Source: Oscillospiraceae bacterium (GTDB lineage Bacteria > Bacillota > Clostridia > Oscillospirales > Oscillospiraceae). Taken from it: DNA of 64,000 nt. The stretch covers positions 1-64,000 of the forward strand of contig SVLR01000001.1 in the NCBI GenBank assembly GCA_015067785.1, written 5' to 3'. The notes under the pieces are model-generated. The model was not told the origin of the DNA. It did no database searches and saw only the letters and a program-made list of their open reading frames with translations. Positions 52,285 through 60,944 of this stretch are shown here, in pieces. The translations under genes were made by a program, and so were the position numbers. Every line of letters starts with the position of its first letter. The stretch's first letter is position 1.

Positions 52285-54121
52285 GGCTACACACCTCCTG
52301 CACAAAATTTACAATACTTTCGGGATCGAGACCACAATGGCGATAAAGAGTCTGCAGATCTCCGTGGGGTACATACTGTTCCCCCAAATTTTTCTGATAT
52401 ACACGGCATCCGCGAAGAGCCTGCGCCAGCGCTTCCCCTATGCCACAAGCTGCCATTGTTTCTTCCAAAATACATACCGGCACATCCGCCGAAATATAGG
52501 GCAAAATTTCATTTGTTGGCAGCGGAGAGAGGGATAAAAGCCGCAACACCGTAACGGAAACGCCCTTCTCCTGCAATGCTTTCTGCGCCTGCAGCGCATT
52601 ATCGGTCAGCACGCCGTAGGTGATCAGCACGGCATTTTTTCCTTGGCTATGCGCACACACCGGGCCATTTTCCCAAGCAGAGCCCGTATAGCCCCGATCT
52701 CCCCCTCTGGGATAGCGGATGGCAACCGGTCCATTTTGCTTTTCCACAGCCCAGGTGAGCATTTCCCGCAGCTCCTGCCGGGAAGCAGGACAGAGGATCT
52801 GCATACCGGGACAATGCCGCAGATACCCCACATCGAAAACACCGTGGTGGGTCTCGCCGTCCTCGCCCACAAGCCCTGCCCGGTCTACAGCAAAAACGGC
52901 GTGAAGCTTTTGCAGACCAATATCCTGAAGCAGCATATCATAGCCTCTTTGCAGGAAGGTAGAGTAGACCGCAAAGACCGGGATCATCCCTTGCTTTGCA
53001 AGACCACCCGCCATAGAGACTGCGTGTCCCTCCGCAATGCCCACATCAAAAAGGCGCTTGGGATATTTTGCCTTGAAATCCAAAAGGCCGGTACCGCCGG
53101 GCATTGCCGCCGTGATGGCGCAGACCCGGTCATTTTTCTTTGCCAGCTCCACTATGGTTTCTCCAAAGGCTTCAGAAAAACTGGGAGCAGACTTTTTCAG
53201 GGGCTCACCGGTTTTGGCATCAAATTTTCCGATGCCGTGGAAAAGCTTGGGATGCTCCTGTGCAGGAGCGTACCCTCTTCCCTTTTGGGTCACCACATGC
53301 AAGACCACCGGGGAGCGCATTTCCTTTGCACGACGGAGCAGAGAGATGAGCTTGGGCAAATCGTGTCCGTCCACCGGTCCAAAATAGGTAAAGCCCATAT
53401 TTTCAAAAATGGTGGTGGGCAGCAGCATCCGGCGGACCCTTTCCTTCAGGTTATGGGTAAACCGGTAAATGGCTTTACCTCCGGGAATCCGGAGGATAAA
53501 GTGCCGGTATTGCTGCTTAAAGCCGAGATATTTGTCCCGGGTACGAAGATTGGAAAAATGCTTTGCAAGCCCGCCTACATTTTTGTCAATGGAAAGCTCA
53601 TTATCGTTAAGGATCACGATCAGCGGCTCCTTGCTGTCTGCCGCGTCATTAAGTCCCTCGAAGGCAAGACCACCGGTAGCAGCACCGTCCCCGATCAGGG
53701 CAACCACACTGTAATCCTGCTTTTGCAGTGTCCGCGCCCGGGCCATACCCAAAGCAATGGATACGGAGCTGGAGGCGTGACCTGCGGTAAAGGCATCGCT
53801 CACACTCTCCGATGGTTTGGGGAAACCGGCAATACCGCCGTATTGCCGCAGCATGGAAAAATCCGCCTGGCGGCCGGTCAGCAGCTTATGGATATAAGAC
53901 TGATGACCCACATCAAACACCAGACGGTCAGTAGCAGTATCAAAAACGGTCTCCAAAGCCACCGTCAGCTCTACAACACCCAAATTGGAGGCAACATGAC
54001 CACCCGTGCGGGACACATTTTCCACAAGGAATGCCCGCAGCTCTTTGCAAAGGGTCTCCCGCTGCAAATCGGTCAGACCTACCAAGTCCTCGTGGCAGCG
54101 GATGCTGTCCAAAATACTCAC
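52274..54121 (-). CDS. dxs: 1-deoxy-D-xylulose-5-phosphate synthase
   Basis: A 615-residue protein from a GTG start. Thiamine diphosphate site GDGAATGGLAFEGLNDAAD...NDNELSI, GHQSYIHKLLTGR, and DRAGLVGEDGETHHGVFD in the pyrimidine domain. First step of the MEP isoprenoid pathway. It follows oapA by 9 nt, as in other OLE RNA-bearing genomes. Confidence 0.97.
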   Translation of the reverse strand: MSILDSIRCHEDLVGLTDLQRETLCKELRAFLVENVSRTGGHVASNLGVVELTVALETVFDTATDRLVFDVGHQSYIHKLLTGRQADFSMLRQYGGIAGFPKPSESVSDAFTAGHASSSVSIALGMARARTLQKQDYSVVALIGDGAATGGLAFEGLNDAADSKEPLIVILNDNELSIDKNVGGLAKHFSNLRTRDKYLGFKQQYRHFILRIPGGKAIYRFTHNLKERVRRMLLPTTIFENMGFTYFGPVDGHDLPKLISLLRRAKEMRSPVVLHVVTQKGRGYAPAQEHPKLFHGIGKFDAKTGEPLKKSAPSFSEAFGETIVELAKKNDRVCAITAAMPGGTGLLDFKAKYPKRLFDVGIAEGHAVSMAGGLAKQGMIPVFAVYSTFLQRGYDMLLQDIGLQKLHAVFAVDRAGLVGEDGETHHGVFDVGYLRHCPGMQILCPASRQELREMLTWAVEKQNGPVAIRYPRGGDRGYTGSAWENGPVCAHSQGKNAVLITYGVLTDNALQAQKALQEKGVSVTVLRLLSLSPLPTNEILPYISADVPVCILEETMAACGIGEALAQALRGCRVYQKNLGEQYVPHGDLQTLYRHCGLDPESIVNFVQEVCSLES

Positions 54122-54130
54122 AAGTAATAC

Positions 54131-54709
54131 CTACCTATCTTTTTTCTGAAACATATGAGAAGCGCTCCAGATGATCTTACCGACAAGGTGCACGATCTGT
54201 GTGCTGGAGCCGATGGCAATGCTCTTACCGATGGCCTTGCCGCCAACGGTCAAGCCTGCCACTAAAGCAGACATACCCAAGGTAATCAGCTGGGGTATGG
54301 AAAAATCAAAATTAGAAAGGATCTGTGCCACAATGGCAGCCGATGCGCTGCCGGATATAACGCCGCAAATGTCTCCGATCACATCACAGCAAACGCTGCT
54401 GACCTTGTCCGCTTTCCGCAAAAGCCGGATCGCCTCCTGCGCACCCACGACCTTTCGGGCAGCCATAGAATGGAAGGGTTTTTCGTCAGCAGAGGTCACC
54501 GCCACACCGACGATATCGAAGATAATACCGATCAGCACAATGACCAGCAAGATCAGAAACGCAACCGCAACTGTGCTTGCTTCCATCAAAAGAGAAGAAC
54601 AAAAAGAAATGATCGCAGAGATCGCAATGGTCAGCAAAAAGACGGTAACGATCCATTTTGTTCTTGTTGGCTTTCCTTTTTTTCTACTGTCCGGGTCAGG
54701 CTTCGACAC
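54131..54709 (-). CDS. oapA: OLE-associated membrane protein OapA
   Basis: A 192-residue protein (about 21 kDa) from the GTG at 54709 (AGAGGGAT upstream). Basic N-terminus (RKKGKPTRTK), hydrophobic helices about 18-40, 44-66, 118-133 and 138-160, and a middle segment with FDIVGVAVTSADEKPFHSMA and GAQEAIRLLRKADKVSSVCCD that resembles CNNM/CorB-type membrane domains. It lies between an approximately 630-nt conserved-looking RNA gene and dxs, exactly the position of oapA in Bacillus halodurans. OapA binds OLE RNA at the membrane and is tied to ethanol, cold and Mg2+ stress tolerance. Confidence 0.9.
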   Translation of the reverse strand: MSKPDPDSRKKGKPTRTKWIVTVFLLTIAISAIISFCSSLLMEASTVAVAFLILLVIVLIGIIFDIVGVAVTSADEKPFHSMAARKVVGAQEAIRLLRKADKVSSVCCDVIGDICGVISGSASAAIVAQILSNFDFSIPQLITLGMSALVAGLTVGGKAIGKSIAIGSSTQIVHLVGKIIWSASHMFQKKDR

Positions 54710-54721
54710 TTTTCATCCCTC

Positions 54722-55352
54722 TTAATCTAAAATTATGACGGCAGCAGACAGGATAAATCTTACGGCTTAGGTCGGGTTGTTTTTCACCGTGCAGAACCTG
54801 CCGTTGCCGTGCAGGCCGTTTCCGTTTGATCCGCGCGCTCACTTGTTGCCGGAAGTGAGTACCCGATTGCCACTGAGTCCGTACTGTAATCCCCTGTCTG
54901 CCCAATTACGACAGCCTAGGTGTTTTCCACCGCAGCACAAGTCACCCCTTAGCCTCTTTTGCAAGGATGGTTTCCAAAGGCAATTCCGGAAATGGCTCTG
55001 GCCATCAGCCACATTCCGGCGGCTCCTTTTTCCCCGCATACTCACTCAAGGCAGGCTACACTGCACACAGCACACGATTCTGCGCACTGCCTTGCAGGTT
55101 CATACCAGGCTCGTACGCGATCGGCGTTACAGCAAATGCTGTAGCTTTACCGTCGTCGCACAACACCAGGTCTCCACGGTAACCGGGTCGTATACGCCAT
55201 GCCATTGGCGTGCGCCCTGAAACCTTAACCCCCAGCATCCACCCTAAACTGGGCGTAAAAAGCAGACACAAGGGACTTCATCGATATGCCCTTCATAGGA
55301 TTTTTAGGCCCTACCTGGGAGGTGATCGTTCTGACTAGGATACTGCACCGTC
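54722..55352 (-). ncRNA. ole: OLE RNA (Ornate, Large, Extremophilic RNA)
   Basis: About 630 nt on the minus strand without a credible ORF, GC-rich and full of inverted pairs (for example GCCGCCGGAATGTGGC and GGAAATGGCTCTGGCC regions around 54985-55025, CAGCATTTGCTG at 55131-55142, and CCAATGGCATGG at 55199-55210). Size, lack of coding, and order OLE-oapA-dxs match the known OLE locus. I recognise it by synteny and size; both ends are estimates, the 5' end from the promoter at 55360-55388. Confidence 0.85.
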
Positions 55353-55359
55353 AAAATGT

Positions 55360-55388
55360 ATATTATCACAGTATTTATGAATATTCAA
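55360..55388 (-). promoter_or_regulatory. likely promoter of OLE RNA
   Basis: On the minus strand TTGAAT (55383-55388), 17-nt spacer, TAATAT (55360-55365), giving a start near 55352. The -10 is off consensus, with GATAAT one register upstream as an alternative. Confidence 0.55.
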
Positions 55389-55435
55389 GTATATTTTGCA
55401 TATTTTCCGTAATCGCCTTATATTTGTTATCAATA

Positions 55436-55464
55436 TTGACATACCTATGCATGAATACTATCAT
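55436..55464 (+). promoter_or_regulatory. promoter of the lipoprotein/metalloprotease cluster
   Basis: TTGACA (55436-55441), 17-nt spacer, TATCAT (55459-55464), divergent from the OLE promoter. The first coding start is 180 nt downstream, leaving a long leader. Confidence 0.7.
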
Positions 55465-55562
55465 ATAAAAGAGGGTATATTACGCACCCCCGGCATCGTA
55501 TTTGTTATATTTTTGCAAATAGGCAGTGGTCTGTGTCATATCGGTAATTTGTGAAAAGATAG

Positions 55563-55610
55563 CGCGTAGGCTTGCGGGGTGCTCAGCCCCGAAGTTCCTG
55601 CGCGTTTTTT
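55563..55610 (+). terminator. terminator-like hairpin in the leader of the lipoprotein cluster
   Basis: CGCGTAGG / CCTGCGCG (one G-U pair) outside and CGGGG / CCCCG inside, then six T residues. It lies between the promoter at 55436 and the first small ORF at 55644, so it either ends a short RNA of about 140 nt or acts as an attenuator. Confidence 0.65.
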
Positions 55611-55643
55611 GACAATTATATTCATTTCAAGGAGGTATTTGTA

Positions 55644-55742
55644 ATGAAAAAGACGATTGCAAATACGAAGATAAACCGTACTTTCAGGGTATTGCTGATC
55701 TTGCTAATATCTACTCTGTCCGTTACCGGGTGCAGTCTGTAA
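55644..55742 (+). CDS. 32-residue hydrophobic peptide with lipobox-like end
   Basis: From an ATG with AAGGAGG 9 nt upstream: MKKTIANTKINRTFRVLLIL then LISTLSVTGCSL. The end looks like a lipoprotein signal peptide (SVTGC) followed by only two more residues. A related 38-residue ORF precedes the second lipoprotein gene. It could be a secreted peptide, a leader peptide, or the remains of a larger gene. Strong ribosome site favours translation. Confidence 0.5.
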   Translation: MKKTIANTKINRTFRVLLILLISTLSVTGCSL

Positions 55743-55775
55743 TCGTTTTGCGCAACAATGAAAGGAGTAACCAAT

Positions 55776-56459
55776 ATGAAAAAAGTACTGTCAATCATCA
55801 GCATCCAGTTAGTAATACTTATTCTCTTTTCCTCCTGCGCCAGTCCTTATGCTATCAACATTGGGCACGATGCTCACCATGGATTATTACCCTCGGTCGC
55901 AATTGGAATACGAAGTGATAAAAACGAATTTAACATAGATGATATTACTTTGGATTTCTCTTTTGGAGACGACAATGGCGACATCATTGATTACATACAA
56001 ATTGGCGGTATTAACGCTGAAAAATGTCCAATTGTTTGCGTGGCCGTCTATTTTTACAATGCGAAATATATGGATGCTACATTTGAACATGTGGAAGATT
56101 CCTATGTTTCGCAGAGAATCCTTTTTGAAGATTACAAAGAAATTGAAGGCTGGCATTTCGTAAAAGAAATTACGCCCGAGGACTATGAAGAAAACTACAA
56201 GGTGCAGTATAATTACTGGGGTCGCACAAAATACGACCATACCGAGACACTAACAATTCCCAAAGAAACATTGGAACTCACAACCGGTTATGTTTGCTTT
56301 GGGGTACATCAGATAGCCTATATCCCTTCTGAAGATTCTTACATAGTCATAGTTAACGATGGTGATTGTAGAGGGGTAAAATACGAAAAACTCGAAAACG
56401 GAAAAGTTAAAATTAGTGATGCCGGTATGACTCTTTTCCCTACTGATGTGCCTCGATAA
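55776..56459 (+). CDS. lipoprotein of unknown function, copy 1
   Basis: A 227-residue protein from the ATG at 55776 (AAAGGAGTAACCAAT). Signal peptide MKKVLSIISIQLVILILFSSC with lipobox LFSSC, then a mature domain starting ASPYAI and containing DITLDFSFGDDNGDIIDYIQ, WHFVKEITPEDYEENYK and ETLELTTGYVCFGVH. No catalytic motif recognised; probably beta-rich. A nearly identical paralogue follows at 56646, from tandem duplication. Confidence 0.85.
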   Translation: MKKVLSIISIQLVILILFSSCASPYAINIGHDAHHGLLPSVAIGIRSDKNEFNIDDITLDFSFGDDNGDIIDYIQIGGINAEKCPIVCVAVYFYNAKYMDATFEHVEDSYVSQRILFEDYKEIEGWHFVKEITPEDYEENYKVQYNYWGRTKYDHTETLTIPKETLELTTGYVCFGVHQIAYIPSEDSYIVIVNDGDCRGVKYEKLENGKVKISDAGMTLFPTDVPR

Positions 56460-56494
56460 GAAAAAACAATTGAACGAAAGGATGGTTAAAAATA

Positions 56495-56611
56495 ATGAAT
56501 AGTTCGAGGTTTAGATTTTTAGCTTTCAAAAGCACGCAGGCAAACCGTGCTTTTAGGGTGTTGCTGATCTTGCTGATTTTTGCCTTGGCGGTATCGGGTT
56601 ACGGTCTTTAA
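56495..56611 (+). CDS. 38-residue chimeric peptide ORF
   Basis: MNSSRFRFLAFKSTQANRAF then RVLLILLIFALAVSGYGL. The first ten residues match the start of the metalloprotease at 57329 (MNNSRFRFLA), the second half matches the peptide at 55644 (FRVLLILLI). So it spans the joint of a tandem duplication. Ribosome site GAAAGGATGG. Probably a by-product of the duplication. Confidence 0.4.
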   Translation: MNSSRFRFLAFKSTQANRAFRVLLILLIFALAVSGYGL

Positions 56612-56645
56612 TTGCATTACCAAACAGTGAAAGGAGCAACTAAGT

Positions 56646-57293
56646 ATGAAGAAAGTACTGTCAACCATTAGCATCCTGTTAGTAATACTCATTCTCTTCT
56701 CCTCCTGCGCCAGCCCCTATGCTATCAGCATTGGGCACGATGGCTTCTATGTAGGATTATTACCCTCGGTCGCAATTGGAATACGAAGTGATAAAAACGA
56801 ATTTAACATAGATGATATTACTTTGGATTTCTCTTTTGGAGACGATAACGGCGACATCATTGATTACATACAAATTGGCGGTATTAGCGCTGAAAAATGT
56901 CCAGTTGTTTGCATAGCACTCTACTTTTACAATGCGAAATATATAGATTACATATCCACTCGTTTTGCAAACTATAAAGAAATTGAAGGATGGCATTTCG
57001 TAAAAGAAATTACGCCCGAGGACTATGAAGAAAACTACAAGGTACAGTATAATTACTGGGGTCGCACAAAGTACGACCATACCGAGGCACTGACAATTCC
57101 CAAGGAAACATTGGAACTCACCACCGGTTATGTTTGCTTTGGCGTGTATGCAATAGCCTATATCCCGTCGGAGAATACATATAAAATATGTATGGGAAGC
57201 GAGAAAGGTTTGAAGTATGAGAATCTTACAAGCGGAAAAGTTAGAATTCATAACGCTGGCAAAGGTCTTTCCTCTACTGATGTACCCCGATAA
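56646..57293 (+). CDS. lipoprotein of unknown function, copy 2
   Basis: A 215-residue protein with lipobox LFSSC at residues 17-21. It matches copy 1 along most of its length; differences cluster in a 12-residue-shorter stretch after YFYNAKY and in the last 30 residues (YKICMGSEKGLKYENLTSG against YIVIVNDGDCRGVKYEKLENG). Divergence at those places suggests surface-exposed loops. Function unknown. Confidence 0.85.
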   Translation: MKKVLSTISILLVILILFSSCASPYAISIGHDGFYVGLLPSVAIGIRSDKNEFNIDDITLDFSFGDDNGDIIDYIQIGGISAEKCPVVCIALYFYNAKYIDYISTRFANYKEIEGWHFVKEITPEDYEENYKVQYNYWGRTKYDHTEALTIPKETLELTTGYVCFGVYAIAYIPSENTYKICMGSEKGLKYENLTSGKVRIHNAGKGLSSTDVPR

Positions 57294-57328
57294 GAAAAAA
57301 CAATTGAACGAAAGGATGGTTAAAAATA

Positions 57329-58993
57329 ATGAATAATTCGAGGTTTAGGTTTTTAGCTTTGGTTTTAACATTTGCACAACTCTTATCCATATCAAGTGTC
57401 ACAGTGTCGGCAAACTCCAACGAGAAATCCGCAAAGCAAGCTGAAGCCATTCTACCGTCAGAAAGTATTTCTTTAAATAACGGCATTTCAGTCGAAAACC
57501 CGATTCCTATGCCTGAACACGAATTAAAACCCATTGTTAGCTCTGAAAAATTCACAACCGATGAACAAATTGTGCTTCGCTTCGATTATACAGATGTTAT
57601 GGATTACTACTATGTTGCAGATGGCATAACCGTAACCGAAGAAAGCGGCAATTCTATGCAGTTTACCCTTACCGCAACCGAAGAATTCGGCAGTGTGGAT
57701 GTTTATGCAGATTACGGAAATGGAGATGTGGTAAAAAGCTCACTATATACCTACAAATACGGCGATACCGTTTATGTCAGCGATATTGCAAAGGATCAAG
57801 CGTGGTATGACTGTATGAAGGATCAATACGAATCCGGATTGATTACCTTAGACGAGTGGCAGGATGCTTATTCTCTTTTATCACAAACCTTTGTTGCATA
57901 TGATGGAATTGAAGCTACCGCTTCACAAGCACATCCAAGCACACCGTCCTCAAACATGGCAGCCACAGCAACTTCGAGTATTATGACAATATCCGGTACA
58001 CTTAGCTGGGAGATAAATACGGCGGGCAATAAACTTCCTTTACGGATGACGAAAGTAGAATTACACGATAAAGACGCCATTGGTTCCCGGTGCATCGCCG
58101 TCGGATATACGAATAGCTACGGTCAATATTCCTTTACTTTCGATAATTCTGACGACGGGGACATTTGGGAAAGTGGTGATATGGATTTCTTTATTCGCTG
58201 TTCATTGGAAAGTGAAACATTCAAAGTCGCAGCGGATTGGGTAATAACCAGTTACTACTGCGATATTGATATATCCGACAAGATACATAACGGTATAACA
58301 ACAGGTTTAGACTACTATATTCTATATGATGAGGATATCAATGCTTCTAAGGCAACCTATGTCCAGCAAGGGATGGTTGTGGGGCAACGGTTTGCGAAGA
58401 AAATGGGAATGTCAACCGATAATTTTCTTAATGTAGTTTTTCCATATACTTTTGATAATAATGCTGCTTTTTGCTTTGGTGTTCTTGCCGGAAACTGCTT
58501 TTCAGGTATTGGAGCAAACAAATTTAAAAATATCGATACACTGATTCACGAATATGGACATTATGTAGAACGTTCTTTGGGGGTCTGCGGGGCTACTCTA
58601 TGGGATATTATCATTCAAGATACAGATCACGCTATTGATGAAGACCAGTTTTACGATAAGGATGATAAAACCTTTGCTATGCATTTAACATGGTCGGAGT
58701 CTTGGGCAACTGCTTTTTCACTGATCGCTCAGGATTTCTACAAAACAGAATACGATGTACTCCCTGGATTTGCCGATGTTAAATACGGAAATACTAGCTA
58801 CACATACGAAACACTTAATGTCGGCCAAAATGGTTGTGAGGCTCAAGAAATGGCAGTTATTGCAGTTTTATGGGATTTATTCGATGCTGCGCCTACCGAG
58901 CCGGAAGATCCTGCCGAACCGACCGAGCCAACCGAACCATTTGATAATGTTGCATTAGGCATACAATCCAGCAACACAATCCGGTGTATATAG
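57329..58993 (+). CDS. secreted HExxH metalloprotease, probably C-terminally truncated
   Basis: A 554-residue protein. Signal peptide 1-28 (RFLALVLTFAQLLSISSVTVSA), a propeptide-like region, a transthyretin/FN3-like beta domain (about 215-310, SGTLSWEINT...), then a protease-like domain with DTLIHEYGHYVERS (zinc HEYGH near 412-416) and SESWATAFSLIAQDF downstream, a candidate third-ligand region. A PTEPEDPAEPTEPTEP linker is followed by only 17 residues (...SSNTIRCI), suggesting a lost C-terminal domain. Target unknown. Confidence 0.85.
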   Translation: MNNSRFRFLALVLTFAQLLSISSVTVSANSNEKSAKQAEAILPSESISLNNGISVENPIPMPEHELKPIVSSEKFTTDEQIVLRFDYTDVMDYYYVADGITVTEESGNSMQFTLTATEEFGSVDVYADYGNGDVVKSSLYTYKYGDTVYVSDIAKDQAWYDCMKDQYESGLITLDEWQDAYSLLSQTFVAYDGIEATASQAHPSTPSSNMAATATSSIMTISGTLSWEINTAGNKLPLRMTKVELHDKDAIGSRCIAVGYTNSYGQYSFTFDNSDDGDIWESGDMDFFIRCSLESETFKVAADWVITSYYCDIDISDKIHNGITTGLDYYILYDEDINASKATYVQQGMVVGQRFAKKMGMSTDNFLNVVFPYTFDNNAAFCFGVLAGNCFSGIGANKFKNIDTLIHEYGHYVERSLGVCGATLWDIIIQDTDHAIDEDQFYDKDDKTFAMHLTWSESWATAFSLIAQDFYKTEYDVLPGFADVKYGNTSYTYETLNVGQNGCEAQEMAVIAVLWDLFDAAPTEPEDPAEPTEPTEPFDNVALGIQSSNTIRCI

Positions 58994-59052
58994 ACTAAAT
59001 TTTGGTTACTAAATTACATTGTGTAAATCTCACCGTGTCAAATCTTATTTTC

Positions 59053-59090
59053 AAGGGGTCGATGTCTGTATCGACCCCTTGTCCATTTTA
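59053..59090 (+). terminator. terminator of the metalloprotease gene
   Basis: An 11-bp perfect stem AAGGGGTCGAT / ATCGACCCCTT with a 6-nt loop, then GTCCATTTTAG. Confidence 0.85.
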
Positions 59091-59139
59091 GTTGTTTTTT
59101 GATAGTTACGCTCTATTTTGACCTCCTGAGAAATTTTCA

Positions 59140-59168
59140 GTCTATTTCCCTTTCCGTGGACATATTCT
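59140..59168 (+). promoter_or_regulatory. possible sigma-E promoter of spoIVA
   Basis: GTCTATTT (59140-59147) and CATATTCT (59161-59168), 13 nt apart, resemble the sigma-E boxes (ATA-rich -35, CATAxAxT -10). Fits because spoIVA is a mother-cell sigma-E gene in Bacillus. Confidence 0.5.
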
Positions 59169-59220
59169 TTCGTAGAACGAGGCAGGAGCAGGCCTCCTGC
59201 CAAGCTAAGGAGGCTGGCTT

Positions 59221-60684
59221 ATGGAAAATATGTACGCAAACATTGCCGCACGAACGGGAGGTAATATCTACATCGGCGTGGTGGGCCCGGTACGCACCGG
59301 TAAATCCACCCTCATTAAGAGAATAATGGAGACGATGGTCATTCCCAACATCGAAGACCCCTACCGTAAGGAGCGGGCAAAGGATGAGCTGCCCCAAAGC
59401 GGCTCGGGAAAGACCATTATGACCAGCGAGCCCAAATTCGTGCCGGAGGAAGCGGTGGAGATCTGCCCCGATGGGACCACGCGGCTGCGGGTGCGGATGA
59501 TCGACTCGGTGGGTTATATGGTAGACGGCGCGGTGGGCGCTACCGAGGACGGTGTGCCCCGGATGGTCACGACCCCTTGGTATGATTATGAGATCCCTCT
59601 GGTGGAGGCGGCTGAGCTTGGCACACAAAAAGTGATGCAGGAGCACTGCTCTGTGGGCTTTGTGGTCACCACCGACGGCACGGTGACGGACATAGACCGG
59701 GCAGATTACTTAGAGGCGGAAGGTCGGGCCATTACCGATATGAAAAAGGCAGGAAAGCCCTATCTTGTGATCATCAACTCCGCCTCCCCCACGGGAAATG
59801 CGGCAAAGGCGGTGCAGGCAGAGCTGAAAGAAAAGTATGGCGTCGACAGCTTCGTCTGCGACTGTCAGGCGCTGACGGTCGAGGATATCAACGGACTACT
59901 TCAGGAGCTGCTCTATGCGTTTCCAATGCAGCAACTTGCAGTCTATCTCCCCCGGTGGATGGACGCGCTGGAGATGGATCACCCGGTAAAGAGCGCGCTG
60001 GACACGGCCCTTTTGCAGGCAGCCGAGCAGATCGCCTGCCTTGCCCAAGCCGAGGGAACACTTGCCGCTCTTGGGGAGCTGGAAGCGGTGCAGGACTTTA
60101 AGATCCGGTCTATCGACCTTGGCTCGGGCACAGTATCCTGTGTACTGACCTTCCCTGAGAAACTTTTCTACGAAATCCTTAGTGCCAAGGCTGGGATGCC
60201 CATCGAAAATGACGGACAGCTTTTATCGCTGCTTACTACCCTGTCGGAAAGCAAGCGAGAGTATGATAAGATTGCTGATGCCCTTTCCTCGGTGAAAGCC
60301 ACCGGCTACGGCATCGTAATGCCCGGCGCAGAGGAGATGAAGCTGGAAACCCCGGAGATCCTCAAAAAGAACGGTGCATATGGCGTGAAATTGAAAGCCG
60401 GCGCGCCTTCTATTCATATGATTCGGGTGGACATTGACACGGAGATCTCCCCGATGGTGGGCGATGAAAAGCAGTCCCGGGACTTAATCGGCTATTTGGC
60501 TGGAGAATCCCCGGAAAAGCTGTGGGAGAGCAACATTTTCGGCAAGAGTGTTTACGCCCTCATTCAGGAAGGGCTTAGCTCCAAGCTGATCCGCACCCCC
60601 GACGATGTCCGCAACAAATTCCGCGGCTGCCTGACCCGCGTCGTAAACGAAGGCGCAAACGGAGTTATTTGTTTGATACTGTAA
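59221..60684 (+). CDS. spoIVA: stage IV sporulation protein A (spore coat ATPase)
   Basis: A 487-residue protein. Walker A GPVRTGKSTLIKR, Walker B-like RMIDSVGYMVDGA, and a long alpha/beta C-terminal domain ending NEGANGVICLIL. SpoIVA polymerises with ATP hydrolysis on the forespore outer membrane to found the coat. Ribosome site AAGGAGG 7 nt from the ATG. Monocistronic. Confidence 0.98.
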   Translation: MENMYANIAARTGGNIYIGVVGPVRTGKSTLIKRIMETMVIPNIEDPYRKERAKDELPQSGSGKTIMTSEPKFVPEEAVEICPDGTTRLRVRMIDSVGYMVDGAVGATEDGVPRMVTTPWYDYEIPLVEAAELGTQKVMQEHCSVGFVVTTDGTVTDIDRADYLEAEGRAITDMKKAGKPYLVIINSASPTGNAAKAVQAELKEKYGVDSFVCDCQALTVEDINGLLQELLYAFPMQQLAVYLPRWMDALEMDHPVKSALDTALLQAAEQIACLAQAEGTLAALGELEAVQDFKIRSIDLGSGTVSCVLTFPEKLFYEILSAKAGMPIENDGQLLSLLTTLSESKREYDKIADALSSVKATGYGIVMPGAEEMKLETPEILKKNGAYGVKLKAGAPSIHMIRVDIDTEISPMVGDEKQSRDLIGYLAGESPEKLWESNIFGKSVYALIQEGLSSKLIRTPDDVRNKFRGCLTRVVNEGANGVICLIL

Positions 60685-60697
60685 AGGACTTTTAACA

Positions 60698-60727
60698 AAA
60701 TCGGCGCATCGAGCGCCGATTTTTGTT
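60698..60727 (+). terminator. terminator of spoIVA
   Basis: ATCGGCGC / GCGCCGAT stem, AA/TT extendable, with a 5-nt loop, followed by TTTTGTTT. Confidence 0.9.
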
Positions 60728-60778
60728 TCGGTTCGTCGTGGCGCCGACCGCTACAATGCGCGCCGACAAACCGTGTAG

Positions 60779-60864
60779 GGACACCCGTCCTCGGGTGTCC
60801 GTTCCCTGTCAGGTCATTTACCCACACAAAAGATACACCCCCAACCGTTTCCCGGTTGGGGTGT
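60779..60864. repeat. two intergenic hairpins between spoIVA and the pilin-SGNH gene
   Basis: GGACACCCG / CGGGTGTCC (60779-60800) belongs to the GTAGGG... repeat type also seen at 13471 and 63275. A second, longer stem at 60835-60864 (core CAACCG / CGGTTG with flanking ACCCC / GGGGT) may terminate the convergent gene ending at 60945. Confidence 0.6.
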
Positions 60865-60944
60865 GTTTGTGATGGAATGACGAAAAGGTGCGCGTTTTTC
60901 CACCACTTCAATAAATCAATAAGAATATTTGGAGAATTATTGCA

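Larger units (their letters stand above)
55665..57352 (+). repeat. tandem duplication of a peptide-lipoprotein unit
   Basis: Two units of about 0.85 kb, roughly 55665-56528 and 56529-57352. Both contain FRVLLILLI coding sequence, the lipoprotein gene, and the trailer GATAAGAAAAAACAATTGAA plus ATGAATA(G/A)TTCGAGGTTTAG. Boundaries are by eye. Confidence 0.75.

Noticed and set aside
52643..54127. 494-residue plus-strand frame opposite dxs
   Set aside because: Complete overlap with dxs, which has all catalytic motifs; no recognisable domain in the opposite frame.
55056..55271. Minus-strand 71-residue frame, and similar short frames on both strands between 54720 and 55300
   Set aside because: No ribosome sites fit, the proteins have no recognisable features, and the region matches OLE RNA by position.
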